DNA of 49,518 nt, taken from the NCBI GenBank assembly GCA_910586025.1, contig CAJUIO010000014.1:1-49518 (forward strand). The letters are read 5' to 3'. The position numbers and the translations under genes are program-made. This document shows, piece by piece, positions 9,184 to 17,764 of the stretch; within the stretch, counting starts at the first letter, position 1; the number at the start of each line of letters is the position of its first letter. This stretch comes from an uncultured Lachnospiraceae bacterium. GTDB taxonomy: Bacteria; Bacillota; Clostridia; Lachnospirales; Lachnospiraceae. The notes under the pieces were generated by a model. It worked only from the letters and a program-made list of their open reading frames with translations, did no database searches and was not told the origin of the DNA.

Positions 9184-9260
9184 AAATCATGTGCCATCCT
9201 TTCAATTTCTCTTGTGTCAACTTCCGGATTTTCGATTCGCAGCTTTTCCAGCTCACTCAT
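9171..9260 (-). CDS. 29-aa peptide coupled between MobC-like and relaxase genes
   Basis: The start (9260) overlaps the MobC-like stop as ATGAGTGA. Its stop (9171) overlaps the relaxase start. The product MSELEKLRIENPEVDTREIE... is acidic/basic mixed and helical. The double overlap is the main evidence that it is translated, at least as a coupling ORF. No known function. Confidence 0.5.
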   Translation of the reverse strand: MSELEKLRIENPEVDTREIERMAHDLWGF

Positions 9261-9438
9261 CAGAATGCAGAGCCCGCTCATAAAATTTCTCGGTAAGGCT
9301 GTCTTTACTTCCGGCTGTCCGCAAAAAAATCAGCTGCCTGATATATTTGCTCAGATCCATGTGTGCCATACGTGCCAAATTCTCCAGCTGCCGTTTCTCC
9401 TGTTCATTCACTCTCACTGTTACTTTTTGTTCTAACAT
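9253..9438 (-). CDS. MobC-like relaxosome accessory protein
   Basis: This 61-aa protein resembles bacterial MobC/ribbon-helix-helix accessory factors: TVRVNEQEKRQLENLARMAH at the N-terminus, then SKYIRQLIF. Such proteins bind near oriT and help the relaxase melt or nick it. The start at 9438 has GGAGG at suitable distance. It is shorter than typical MobC (about 100 aa), but the following ORFs are translationally coupled. The long inverted repeat at 9495-9534 lies directly upstream, where an oriT is expected. Confidence 0.7.
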   Translation of the reverse strand: MLEQKVTVRVNEQEKRQLENLARMAHMDLSKYIRQLIFLRTAGSKDSLTEKFYERALHSDE

Positions 9439-9494
9439 TGTTTACCTCCATTTTCATTAATTTATCCTTGTGTGATCTTTGTAATTTATTTCTA

Positions 9495-9534
9495 CTTTTG
9501 TATTACCTTCCTTTGGTGGAAGGTAATACAAAAG
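9495..9534. other. Perfect 17-bp inverted repeat, candidate oriT
   Basis: CTTTTGTATTACCTTCC (9495-9511) and its exact complement (9518-9534) flank a 6-base loop. It lies between the MobC-like gene and the next upstream gene. No T tract follows on either strand, so a terminator is less likely. Position beside mob genes suggests the origin of transfer. No nic site could be assigned by eye. Confidence 0.45.
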
Positions 9535-9570
9535 CTCTAGCAAGGAAACGTATTGTCGGACATTTCCTTA

Positions 9571-9765
9571 CTATTGTGTTCCGCCATTATTTTTTTTTAC
9601 ATTTTCGATAATTCTGTCTATCAAACTAATCTGTTCCTCCTGCGTCAGCCCAAGCTCCCGCATTCGCTCACGCAGCACATCTTTCCAAAAACGATTCACC
9701 TCTCCCGTAAGAGCATTACCTTCATTACAATTTTGGACAACACATTTAACCGTATGTTTTCTCAT
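9571..9765 (-). CDS. Small protein of unknown function upstream of the mob genes
   Basis: This 64-aa protein begins MRKHTVKCVVQNCNEG and has a basic, helical C-terminal half. I do not recognise a family. The frame is open up to 9885, but the start at 9765 is chosen because AAGGAAGGTG precedes it. It is the first gene of the leftward mob group, which makes a relaxosome or regulatory role possible but unproven. The 304 bases to its right (9766-10069) hold only AT-rich sequence, a short hairpin near 9883-9900 and the promoter of the next gene. Confidence 0.6.
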   Translation of the reverse strand: MRKHTVKCVVQNCNEGNALTGEVNRFWKDVLRERMRELGLTQEEQISLIDRIIENVKKNNGGTQ

Positions 9766-9984
9766 ATTATGCACCTTCCTTTTCAGGGCCATATCTAATT
9801 TTATGACCGCTTCAATTTTTATATCCGGAAGGTTGGTAGTTGAATATTTTTTTATTTTCTTCGTATTTATATCATCCGCCGGCATCGCAACGATACCTTT
9901 GCGGGCGCTGCTTAACAGGATAAAATATAAAATCCATTGTTTTCTCTTTAGTAAAGATTTACCATGCTTATAACATTATATATC

Positions 9985-10014
9985 TTGACATACGTGTATA
10001 TAATACAATAATAT
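9985..10014 (+). promoter_or_regulatory. Promoter of the 653-aa protein gene
   Basis: TTGACA (9985-9990), an 18-base spacer and TAATAT (10009-10014) lie 56 bases before the start at 10070. The region is strongly AT-rich. Good -35, fair -10. Confidence 0.6.
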
Positions 10015-10069
10015 ATTTTTATAATTTTCTGGAACACATAATTTTTAAGAACACAAGGAAGGAAAAGCG

Positions 10070-12031
10070 ATGAGCGAAAAAATGTATTTAATTGAGTTTG
10101 ATAATTATTCGAAAAATAAATCATTTCCAAAGCAGAGCGGTATGCATATTCGTTCTTTTAAGTCCACTATTGCGGCAAACCGTAATGTCCTTGATATGAT
10201 CAGCACCCATCTTCGGAATGCTCCTTCACATTATGAAAGCTTCCTTGAGTTCGCTTGCCCTTATCTGTTTCGCCCTGATATGTTTGCTGCTGTTCAGAAC
10301 GGATTAATACAGTTGCAGAACAGTTCTTATATTTTCTCTGCTTCAAGGGAACTTTTCGATTTTATTTCAATGCAATCTAATGTGATAGCATATGAAATCA
10401 ATTTTGAAGACGTATACTTTAAGAAATTATACAATTTATACTATTCCTATCTTAAAACTTACAGCAGTATTCCGTCCCCCTGCAACCGTTACATTTCGAA
10501 CGTTTATAATTCCTTTTACAGTCTTCTCCCCCTTTACCACATTTTTATGAATCCGGCCGCTCATTTTTTATATATAAATAAAGTGCTTTTTTTTAGAGAT
10601 CCGATTTGTAACGATGCCGGATTTAATGTGATAGATATGCTGTTAAGACATTGCAATTCACCCAAAAGGATAGTCCCTCTGTTAAAAGCTCTCCCCAAAA
10701 TCATGGATGATTCTCTTTTTGTCACGTCTGCTCCCTGCTGCAGCAGTAATTATTCTTTCAACTTTACAGCAAATGAAAAGCTTTATTATGCCTATTTCAG
10801 CGGTGAGAATATAAAATGTGAGCAAAATGTAAATCTTTATACAAATCCCAGGATATCAATTAATTTAGATAATTTCTCAGAAATATCTCTCCAGGACAGT
10901 GCCGTTGATTTATTATATGAAATTACCGGTGGAATAAAGAAAAATATAGATAACCTATCTGTTCTCTGTGCGATTGTTACGACAAACTATTACAAAAATA
11001 TTCGTTATACTCTTCCAGGCAAAAACATCTCTCCCCTCTCTCTTTTTATTGTTTATGCACCAAAAGAGCAGCTGGAGCTCATTCATTACTGGTTGGCGGT
11101 CCTTAATCTTCATAAAAACCCGGAAACAGGATATCAGCTCAAGGGCATTATTAAGACAAAAAATATTCTTGATCTCATTGTACAAAATTATTGTGATCCT
11201 TCATATATCCCAGTAATGCCTTCCAAAACAAAGGAATCCGAAATCCAGATTGCGAAGATAAAAAAATTAATCCAGCGCAAAGAAATTAAAGTAAAAGACA
11301 GATACGGACTTAGCTATAGCTTGATAAACCAGCTTCCTGTCATATGCTTTGTTGATAATCCAAAACAGCTTAGTTGGTTACAAGCCAATTTCAAGACAAA
11401 AACATTTTCCTTTTCACTTTTTCCCATTAAGCCTGGAGAATATACAATAGATAACTTTGAACTGTTGTCAGGTCTTCTCAGAATTCATGGCCTGAAATTA
11501 CTTCACGAATCCCATTTCGGATATGATAAAAACCAGAAGCAAAATACAGATGTTGAAAATATTACTGAGGTTTTTATCAGGGACTGTCTGAAACCGGAAG
11601 AGGGACACGCCTTTTATGCAGATGATCTATATAAGATCTATACAAATTATTATCATCTTTTCTATACGGGAGAACCGCTTACAAAAATATGCTTTACAAA
11701 AGAGATGCGCAAATTACTTACCTGCTGTCAATATAAAAAGCCCCGGCATTCACGTTCTGACAACAGATATGCATTTATCGGCATTAATATTGATACAGAA
11801 AAGGCTGTCAGTATTAGTGCACATGCGGATAAAATGCAAAAGGACACCACAAAGCAATCTTTTAATATTTATTTGAATAACATAAAAGATAATGCCAATA
11901 AAATTCTCCATACATTGTATGATTCTGTTTATCCAAAACAGCTCCATTCCGCTCCTAATCAAGAGGATTATAATACACGTATAAGAAACATCAGAAACAG
12001 ACTTTATGGAAATACTAAGGATTCCAAATAA
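10070..12031 (+). CDS. 653-aa protein, possible degenerate helicase/primase-like replication protein
   Basis: No family is recognised with confidence. The start at 10070 has AAGGAAGG upstream. The gene is clearly more AT-rich than the GC-rich cassettes to its right and lies alone on the plus strand. Near the C-terminus, FYADDLYKIYTNYYHLF through KEMRKLL and YAFIGINI resembles the winged-helix end of phage/plasmid D5-type primase-helicases. Around residues 420-435, LPVICFVDNPKQLSWL is reminiscent of a helicase core strand. No Walker A (GxxxxGKT) is visible where one would expect it, so it may be an ATPase-dead relative. The role in element replication is inference only. Confidence 0.55.
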   Translation: MSEKMYLIEFDNYSKNKSFPKQSGMHIRSFKSTIAANRNVLDMISTHLRNAPSHYESFLEFACPYLFRPDMFAAVQNGLIQLQNSSYIFSASRELFDFISMQSNVIAYEINFEDVYFKKLYNLYYSYLKTYSSIPSPCNRYISNVYNSFYSLLPLYHIFMNPAAHFLYINKVLFFRDPICNDAGFNVIDMLLRHCNSPKRIVPLLKALPKIMDDSLFVTSAPCCSSNYSFNFTANEKLYYAYFSGENIKCEQNVNLYTNPRISINLDNFSEISLQDSAVDLLYEITGGIKKNIDNLSVLCAIVTTNYYKNIRYTLPGKNISPLSLFIVYAPKEQLELIHYWLAVLNLHKNPETGYQLKGIIKTKNILDLIVQNYCDPSYIPVMPSKTKESEIQIAKIKKLIQRKEIKVKDRYGLSYSLINQLPVICFVDNPKQLSWLQANFKTKTFSFSLFPIKPGEYTIDNFELLSGLLRIHGLKLLHESHFGYDKNQKQNTDVENITEVFIRDCLKPEEGHAFYADDLYKIYTNYYHLFYTGEPLTKICFTKEMRKLLTCCQYKKPRHSRSDNRYAFIGINIDTEKAVSISAHADKMQKDTTKQSFNIYLNNIKDNANKILHTLYDSVYPKQLHSAPNQEDYNTRIRNIRNRLYGNTKDSK

Positions 12032-12042
12032 ATTTCATTAAT

Positions 12043-12075
12043 ATAAGGGAACACGCCGAATCAATGTTCCCTTAT
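12043..12075. terminator. Hairpin between convergent genes
   Basis: ATAAGGGAACA (12043-12053) pairs perfectly with TGTTCCCTTAT (12065-12075), just after the stop at 12031. It faces the leftward group ending at 12089, so it may serve both strands. No strong T run. Confidence 0.5.
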
Positions 12076-12088
12076 AGCATCATTGCAG

Positions 12089-12172
12089 TTATTCATCCCC
12101 ACCGCTCTGATTCAGCGCCGTGAGCACTACCGTGAGCACACCGATCACCACCGCCTTTATCACTGCGTCCAT
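12089..12172 (-). CDS. 27-aa hydrophobic peptide
   Basis: The peptide MDAVIKAVVIGVLTVVLTAL plus a short polar tail is one predicted membrane helix. The ribosome site GGAGGAGGGG is very strong and well spaced. It is the last gene of the leftward DUF5688 group, 60 bases after it. Size and shape resemble small membrane peptides such as type I toxins or small transporter regulators. I saw no obvious antisense RNA gene, so its role is open. Confidence 0.55.
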   Translation of the reverse strand: MDAVIKAVVIGVLTVVLTALNQSGGDE

Positions 12173-12231
12173 TTCCCCTCCTCCTTCCTTATATATAATC
12201 AGGCAGGGCCACTCTCCCGGCCCTGCCCCTT

Positions 12232-13161
12232 TCACTCCGTCATCCGGATCTCGTCCCTCTCGCCATCATAAAAATAACTGTGGCAGGAAAGCCACTCCTC
12301 CCTGTCCACCTGCTCCTCGTTGATCTCCCGCACCATCTCGTCCAGCTGCTTTCTCTCGCATTGCTCGGCCGGGACCCAGATGGTCTCGTGCAGGGAGGAG
12401 GGCAGGATGTAATAGTTCCTTCCCTTTGCGAACTCCCGCACCGTCTCTCGCTCCAGGAGCCCCGCCGCCCCGTAACTTCCCGTCCGGTTCGTCAGCACGT
12501 ACATCTCCACTCCTTCCATCTCCTCCTCCAGACCAGGGACTGTGTCCAGCCCGGTCTGCTCCATCATCTCACCAATCAGGCTCCCCAGACACCGGAAGGC
12601 GTATCCGTCCCCTTCCAGGTTCTCCATGGCCTGCCTGTTCAGCTCCTCCGGAGAAATCCCGTAACCTTCCAGCATCTTCCGGCTGACCTTCACGCTGGCC
12701 TCCGGCCTTTCCCCTTCCTCACGGATCAGATAGGCTGCCGACAGGTCCAGCCCGGGCACCGGTGTATGTGCCAGCTCCCCTAAAAGCTCCCTGTTTTCCT
12801 CCGTGGAAAGCAGCAGGGGATAGACATTTCTCTTTCCATACTCCCAGCTCCTGATTACTTTTGAAAATGCCGCCATGCGCTCCGAACGTCCGTGTTCCTC
12901 CCGAAACCTGCGGGCGAACCCCACGCATCCGTCAAGGTCCGTCTCCCCGTCCCGGTACATTCTGTACAGCTCGTCCAGCCGCATCACCGGTATGTTTTCC
13001 TCTCCTGTCCCGAAGGCCGCCAGAAGTCCCTCGTATCTCTCCCCGTTGGCCCGCAGGACCTTCTGTACGGTGATTTCCGCCCTCCCGCCGTAGTGCTCTT
13101 CCAGCCCTTTTATCAGCTGTTCCCTGAATGGTTCATATTCCAGAATATTTTCTGTTTTCAT
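12232..13161 (-). CDS. DUF5688 family protein
   Basis: This 309-aa protein matches the DUF5688 family typical of Lachnospiraceae elements: an N-terminal ITVQKVLRANGERYEGL strand, then a long helical body, and a C-terminal YYILPSSLHETIWVP segment. Function is unknown. It belongs to a GC-rich leftward group with the Rad52-like, YqaJ and DUF932 genes. The start has AAAGGAGAAG upstream. Family members often accompany plasmid or element recombination genes, so an accessory or anti-restriction role is possible but not shown. Confidence 0.75.
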   Translation of the reverse strand: MKTENILEYEPFREQLIKGLEEHYGGRAEITVQKVLRANGERYEGLLAAFGTGEENIPVMRLDELYRMYRDGETDLDGCVGFARRFREEHGRSERMAAFSKVIRSWEYGKRNVYPLLLSTEENRELLGELAHTPVPGLDLSAAYLIREEGERPEASVKVSRKMLEGYGISPEELNRQAMENLEGDGYAFRCLGSLIGEMMEQTGLDTVPGLEEEMEGVEMYVLTNRTGSYGAAGLLERETVREFAKGRNYYILPSSLHETIWVPAEQCERKQLDEMVREINEEQVDREEWLSCHSYFYDGERDEIRMTE

Positions 13162-13185
13162 CTTCTTCTCCTTTCCCTTTGTTTT

Positions 13186-13944
13186 CTAGGCCGCCCCTGC
13201 GGTCCCCGTCTTTCCCAGCGCCTCCATGACCCTTCCGTAGAGCTCCTGGCTCATGGCCTCCGGCTTCCTTAATCGGTACCGGCTTTTCACCGCCTCCATG
13301 TCCACTCCGGTGCGGTCCAGCTCCGCCTGCAGGAGCCTCATCTGCTCCCGGGTGAGGCTCCCTTCCTTTTCCACTGCGGGCTTTCCCATGTTCCCGGAGG
13401 CCTCTTTCTCTTCCAGCTCGTACACCGTCTGGCCCCTTCCATTACGGATAACAAGGGCGCTGATTTCCCTGTCCCTGTTATAGGAAATGGAGGCGACGCT
13501 GAAACGGTCGCTGCAGGCATACTTCTTTTCCATTCCCTCCCTTTCCTGGATCACGGCTTTCCCCGCCGGGATCCAGATAAACGGGGCCGTGTAAAGCTCC
13601 CTGCCGATCCCCCAGTTGAAGCAGGCCCGCTTGAAGCTGTCGGAAGCCTGCCCCTTCTCCTTCTCCGCATAACCCATGGTGCCCACGTCCTGCTTCGCTA
13701 TCCACTCCCCGGATGCCGGATCCCTGACCTCCACCGTGCAGTATAAGTTCCCGTCTATGCACTGGTGGCTCCTCTTCCATCCGAAGGCCCCGAAGGTCTC
13801 GTCCAGGATCCGCTGGTCCACCCTTGCGTCCTTGTAAAGCAGCAGGCTTAATCCCTTCCCGCTGACCGCCGATATCCGGCACTCGATCTCCTCCGCCCTG
13901 AGCAGGCGGATCAGGTCCCGCCGGTCCTTGTCTGTCTGTCCCAT
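13186..13944 (-). CDS. Rad52/Rad22-like single-strand annealing protein
   Basis: The 252-aa protein has the Rad52-type core: ARVDQRILDETFGAFGWKRSH (about residues 35-55), then ASDSFKRACFNWGIGRELY (near 95-113), followed by the WIPAG strand. Such proteins anneal complementary single strands in phage and element recombination (Sak family). A variable C-terminal third follows. The start has AAAGGAGG and lies 10 bases after the YqaJ exonuclease gene, its natural partner: the exonuclease makes 3' tails and this protein anneals them. Fidelity to the core motifs is good. Confidence 0.8.
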   Translation of the reverse strand: MGQTDKDRRDLIRLLRAEEIECRISAVSGKGLSLLLYKDARVDQRILDETFGAFGWKRSHQCIDGNLYCTVEVRDPASGEWIAKQDVGTMGYAEKEKGQASDSFKRACFNWGIGRELYTAPFIWIPAGKAVIQEREGMEKKYACSDRFSVASISYNRDREISALVIRNGRGQTVYELEEKEASGNMGKPAVEKEGSLTREQMRLLQAELDRTGVDMEAVKSRYRLRKPEAMSQELYGRVMEALGKTGTAGAA

Positions 13945-13954
13945 TTTTCCTCCT

Positions 13955-14884
13955 TTACGCCGCCTTCACTTCAAACCTTCTGGAGCGGGAAACCTTCCCG
14001 TAATCCTTGTACAGCTCCGGCAGCTCCTCCCTGATGCGGTTTGTGTCAAGCTTCGTGGAATCCACATTCTTCCAGGAAACCCGGTAGCAGTCGCTGGCCG
14101 CCGTCTCGTTTTCCCCCATGAACAGCTTCACCTCCTGCTCGATCCGCTTCTGCTCCTCCTGCAGGCCGGAGATCATTCCCACGAGCTCCTCCCGGCGGCG
14201 CAGCTTTTCATCAAAGCCGGTAAGCTTTACGGCGCTCCGGCTCCGGGCCGAGGGGAAATACTCCCGTATCACCTCGTCGCAGGCCCTGCTCCCATCCGGC
14301 GGCGGCATAATTCCGGCCACCACGTGATTATTCCAGAACGCTTCTTCCGCCCCGGTTAAGCCGTGAATCAGTTCGTCATCCCATTCCAGCCTCCGGTAAG
14401 TGAACTCTTTTCCCAGGATCAGCGCCGCCAGATACCAGGTGCGCTTCCCTGTCACCGCCATGTAATGATAGCACTGCATGATGTAATGAAGCGGGACGTT
14501 CCCGTCCTCCCACCTGTCCGCACTGTAGGCGCTGGCGGTTTTGCATTCCAGGCCTGCGTCCTGCCCTACGACCAGACGGTCCACGTCAGCGATCATGAAA
14601 GGGTGTTCCTTGCTCCGGTACATGTAGTTGGATTTCCGCACCTTTAACCCGGTGGCCTCCGTAAAACGCCTTGCCACATAATCCTCCAGGTCATGGCCGG
14701 TACGGATGGCTTCGTTGTCCGGCTCCTCCGTCCCCTCTCCGGTCTTGTCCCGAAACACCTTCATGGCGCTGCTGTAGGGATTCACCCCGCATATGGCCCC
14801 GGCATCCGAGCCCCCGATTCCTGTCCTGCGCAGGCGCAGCCATTCCCCATGGTCCACACCTGCCAGCGGTATTTTTTCATACAT
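13955..14884 (-). CDS. YqaJ-family (lambda-exonuclease-like) recombinase nuclease
   Basis: This 309-aa protein belongs to the PD-(D/E)XK exonucleases of phages and plasmids. Motifs seen are GIGGSDAGAICGVNPY near the N-terminus, then DVDRLV and LECKTAS (the D...ExK centre, about residues 100-120), and QCYHYMAVTG. It should resect duplex DNA for annealing by the Rad52-like protein encoded directly downstream. A coiled-coil-like segment lies in the C-terminal part. The ribosome site AAAAAGGAGG precedes the start. Confidence 0.85.
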   Translation of the reverse strand: MYEKIPLAGVDHGEWLRLRRTGIGGSDAGAICGVNPYSSAMKVFRDKTGEGTEEPDNEAIRTGHDLEDYVARRFTEATGLKVRKSNYMYRSKEHPFMIADVDRLVVGQDAGLECKTASAYSADRWEDGNVPLHYIMQCYHYMAVTGKRTWYLAALILGKEFTYRRLEWDDELIHGLTGAEEAFWNNHVVAGIMPPPDGSRACDEVIREYFPSARSRSAVKLTGFDEKLRRREELVGMISGLQEEQKRIEQEVKLFMGENETAASDCYRVSWKNVDSTKLDTNRIREELPELYKDYGKVSRSRRFEVKAA

Positions 14885-14936
14885 TTCTCTCTTCCTCCTT
14901 TTTCCTGAAATTATTTTACCTGCCTCCCGGACTTCC

Positions 14937-15869
14937 CTAAGCGGCCTTCACCAGCTGGTATGCCCGGTCGATCAGCGGGTTCCCGTCCACCGTCCGGGCA
15001 AACAGGTTTTCTTTGTAGTTTGCCGTCTTCCGCAGGGGTTCCGCATGGGTGGCGAAGTCCGACACCGCATTAACAAAACGGTAGGCGTTGTTTCCCGCCT
15101 TCCTCAAATCCGGGGCGTCATGGTACCGCCGCATCATGTCCCGCCGCAGGCGCAGGATGTTCTTTTCCTGGACGGGCGTGGGCTCTTTCTCCATGGGAAG
15201 GAGCAGGTCAATGTACTCCTTCACCTGCGCCTCCGTCATCTTCTGCCGACGGAGCTTTTCAACCTCCTCCCCCAGGCAGTCCATGTACTTCTCCGCCAGG
15301 AAAAGCGTGTCCCTGGCCTCTTCAATCTTGCCCCGGATGTTTCCGGTATGCATCATGGAAAAGCTCCTGCTGGCGGTGGACAGTGCAAGATTTAACGTGT
15401 TGTGGCATACCACTCTGACCGGCGTGACGGCCACCTTCACGGAGCCGGATCCGTCATGGGTGTTGGAAAACACCAGGTAGGGGCTGATCCGATCCCCGGC
15501 AATGATGTACTCCCTCGGGAGCCGTGCCAGGATCCACACCCTCCTTCCCTCCATCAGGGAGCCCGCCGTCTCATAGCGCACCCCGCTCCCCAGCAGTTCG
15601 TCCGTAAAGGCAAAAGCCTCGCTGTTCTGGACCACTTTGTAACGGTCCGACACCACCCCCAGTATCTTCCGGTCCGTGCTGCGCACATTTGCCCTGCAGC
15701 CCTCCACCGGCTCCTGAAGCCCCGTATAAACGGGTTCCTGCACCACCTGCCAGTCCAGCCCCGCAAGGCGAAGCGCCTCCCGGGAAGACGGGGCTTCCTC
15801 CACTCTTGTCCCCAGTCCGTGCCAGGGCTTCTCCCTTGTATAAAACATGCTTTCCACGTTTGCTGCCAT
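14937..15869 (-). CDS. DUF932 family phage/plasmid-like protein
   Basis: The 310-aa product is a DUF932 protein: an N-terminal YTREKPWHGLGTRVEEAPSS segment and VTPVRVVCHNTLNLAL are hallmarks. The family is common on phages and plasmids and has no settled role. The frame extends to 15998, but the start at 15869 (MAANVESMF) fits the family start and has GGGAGAG upstream. It stands first in the exonuclease/annealing group after the RadC-like gene. The 297-base gap before it (15870-16166) holds only a hairpin. Confidence 0.8.
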   Translation of the reverse strand: MAANVESMFYTREKPWHGLGTRVEEAPSSREALRLAGLDWQVVQEPVYTGLQEPVEGCRANVRSTDRKILGVVSDRYKVVQNSEAFAFTDELLGSGVRYETAGSLMEGRRVWILARLPREYIIAGDRISPYLVFSNTHDGSGSVKVAVTPVRVVCHNTLNLALSTASRSFSMMHTGNIRGKIEEARDTLFLAEKYMDCLGEEVEKLRRQKMTEAQVKEYIDLLLPMEKEPTPVQEKNILRLRRDMMRRYHDAPDLRKAGNNAYRFVNAVSDFATHAEPLRKTANYKENLFARTVDGNPLIDRAYQLVKAA

Positions 15870-16065
15870 ATTCTTTTCTCTCCCTTTTCTTTTTCTGTTA
15901 TTTTTCATTCTTTCATACATATTTCCTGTGCTGCTGCCCGCTTCTTTTCTGTCCTTCCACACCTCCGTTCCAAAGCTGTCTGGTAGCATGATACCCAAAT
16001 GGACTTATTTATCCCATATACATGACCGGTCTTATCATCCCGGAAAACAGTATTTGCAGACGTCA

Positions 16066-16096
16066 AGGAACCTCCGGAAGCTTCCCGGAGGTTCCT
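16066..16096. terminator. 12-bp perfect hairpin between RadC-like and DUF932 genes
   Basis: AGGAACCTCCGG (16066-16077) pairs perfectly with CCGGAGGTTCCT (16085-16096) around a 7-base loop. No T tract follows, so it may be a processing stem or a weak terminator. Confidence 0.45.
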
Positions 16097-16166
16097 GACT
16101 TTCACAAACAGAATGGATAATCCCGGTTTCTGCTGCGCCTTTTTCATATTCTTCAATGCATACTTA

Positions 16167-16667
16167 TCATTGTTTTTCTCCCTTCATCTCATCGGTTTCT
16201 TCCCAGGGCTCCTCCTTCCGGAAGCTGTAAAAACAGCTTCCTCCGATAATCACATGGTCCAGAAAGCGGATTCCCACCAGCCCGGAGGCTTTCCGGATCC
16301 GTTCCGTCAGTCTCCGGTCCTCCCCCGACGGTGCGGGATCCCGGCCCGGATGATTGTGCGCCAGAATGATGCAGGATGCCCCGCACAGCAGGGCACGGAC
16401 CAGAATCTCCCGGGGCTGTGCCGGGGCATAACTGCAGGTCCCATGGGAGACCTCGAAAAATCCTGCCGGTTTTCCTCCGTTATCCAGGCAGACCAGCCAG
16501 ACGTATTCCTCCGCACACTCATGGAGCCGGAAAACATCACGCATGATCTGTACCGTGTCCTGTGGGGAGACAATCCGCTCCGTCCCACCGTAAGTCTGTT
16601 CCCTCTCCCTTGCAAGGATATTCCTCCCGTCCCCGGCAAGGATGGTTTTGTACTCATAAATCTGCAT
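16167..16667 (-). CDS. RadC/JAB-domain protein
   Basis: The 166-aa protein has the metal-binding JAMM motif AHNHPGRDPAPSGED (about residues 102-116). It lacks the N-terminal helix-hairpin-helix of chromosomal RadC, which is typical of element-borne short forms. Role: uncertain; often found with recombination or anti-restriction genes. The start has AAAAAGGAGG upstream. It begins the leftward recombination cassette. Confidence 0.8.
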   Translation of the reverse strand: MQIYEYKTILAGDGRNILAREREQTYGGTERIVSPQDTVQIMRDVFRLHECAEEYVWLVCLDNGGKPAGFFEVSHGTCSYAPAQPREILVRALLCGASCIILAHNHPGRDPAPSGEDRRLTERIRKASGLVGIRFLDHVIIGGSCFYSFRKEEPWEETDEMKGEKQ

Positions 16668-16725
16668 TTTTCACTTCCTCCTTTTTCCTGGTCTGGAAAT
16701 GCTCTGCCAGACAGACGGCAAAAGA

Positions 16726-16748
16726 GGGAGAATCCATACGATTCTCCC
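16726..16748 (-). terminator. Terminator after the prfH group
   Basis: GGGAGAATC-CATAC-GATTCTCCC forms a 9-bp stem with a 5-base loop. On the minus strand it is followed by TCTTTT, fitting a terminator for the rtcB-prfH group. A near copy with compensating stem changes lies at 48914-48936. The rest of the 265-base gap 16668-16932 shows nothing else. Confidence 0.6.
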
Positions 16749-16932
16749 CCGCTGCCGCTTTATTGAAAACAAAGGTCTGGTGCCGCTTTCCATTCAGCTT
16801 TCATCTTTATCATATATAATCAAAAATATATAAATTTACGGCAAATGTCATTTTCCCATGGACACTTCATAAAATGCAGGGATTACAGCCTGCCGCCCCG
16901 GACATTTTCCTGTTTCCCGTTATTTGCCTGCT

Positions 16933-17133
16933 TCAAAATATATTTTTATGATATTTTCTGGAATTGGAAACGACTTTGTCATCATTAAGGATCTTCTTTA
17001 CCTTTACACGAAAGAGATTTCCCCCTGCAGTATAGCAGGTAGCCGTGTTGTCCTCATGGATGTCAATTCTGTCAATGCCATGCCTGCCGACTTCTATAAT
17101 TCCTTTCTTACTCTTTATCTTGCGTACAAACAT
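16933..17133 (-). CDS. 66-aa basic protein, unknown, downstream of prfH
   Basis: The start at 17133 has AAAGGAG. The product begins MFVRKIKSKKGIIEVG and looks like a small beta-rich fold with a basic C-terminus. It follows prfH by 31 bases on the same strand, so it probably shares the rtcB-prfH transcript. I do not recognise a family. Confidence 0.6.
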   Translation of the reverse strand: MFVRKIKSKKGIIEVGRHGIDRIDIHEDNTATCYTAGGNLFRVKVKKILNDDKVVSNSRKYHKNIF

Positions 17134-17164
17134 TTTCTTCTCCTTTCTTTCTGCCCTGCCACTT

Positions 17165-17755
17165 TCAGCATTTTTTCCGGAACTCTGTCCCTTCATAGAC
17201 CTGCACCGGATTTCCCCGTACAATCCTTGCATGCTCCCGCCATGCCTGGTTTGTCTGTCTCTCCCCGGCTTCTTTCTCCATGGCAGAGAGGATTCCCAGA
17301 AGCCGTTTCATTGCCTTCTGTTTGTTCAGATACTGGCTCCTTTCCTCCGTGGAGGAGGCCACGGCCCCTGTCGGGATATGGATAATGCGTATCCCGCTCT
17401 CCACCTTGTTCACATTCTGGCCGCCTTTTCCGCCGCTGTGGAACTTTTCAATCCGGTATTCATCTCCCGCCGGTATCTCCTCTTTTTCCGGGATAATACT
17501 TACATCCACGTACCAGTTTTTCCGCTTATGTCCCGGCCTTACCGGGCTTTTGCATATCCAGAGGACCGTTCCTTCCCTGTCCGACAGATCCTGGGCTGTG
17601 GAAAACAGAATGGAGCTGGAGCACCCCTTTCTCTTTCCTTCCCTTCTCGAAATTTCTTCTATATCGGGGCATTCCCTTTTCCATGCCTCAAACAGTTTCT
17701 CCACGGCAATCTGGCACTCTTCCGGACCCTGTCCGGCGCTTATCTGTACAATCAT
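17165..17755 (-). CDS. prfH: Peptide chain release factor homologue PrfH
   Basis: The 196-aa protein has the release-factor catalytic loop GGKGGQNVNKVES (near residue 110), with GGQ for peptidyl-tRNA hydrolysis. The stop-codon-reading domain of RF1/RF2 is replaced by a short N-terminal segment. PrfH proteins pair with RtcB ligases. The pair is known to rescue ribosomes whose 16S decoding centre has been cut: PrfH frees the stalled peptide and RtcB reseals the rRNA. The ATG at 17755 is preferred to two in-frame GTGs because AGGTGG is well placed. It follows rtcB within 10 bases. Confidence 0.9.
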   Translation of the reverse strand: MIVQISAGQGPEECQIAVEKLFEAWKRECPDIEEISRREGKRKGCSSSILFSTAQDLSDREGTVLWICKSPVRPGHKRKNWYVDVSIIPEKEEIPAGDEYRIEKFHSGGKGGQNVNKVESGIRIIHIPTGAVASSTEERSQYLNKQKAMKRLLGILSAMEKEAGERQTNQAWREHARIVRGNPVQVYEGTEFRKKC

Positions 17756-17764
17756 TTTCACCAC

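Noticed and set aside
12280..15998. Several long plus-strand ORFs and extra minus frames
   Set aside because: GC-rich coding region with few stops; the minus-strand genes have good ribosome sites and known families.
15905..16156. 83-codon minus-strand ORF between RadC-like and DUF932 genes
   Set aside because: Overlaps a hairpin, no clear ribosome site, unconvincing protein.
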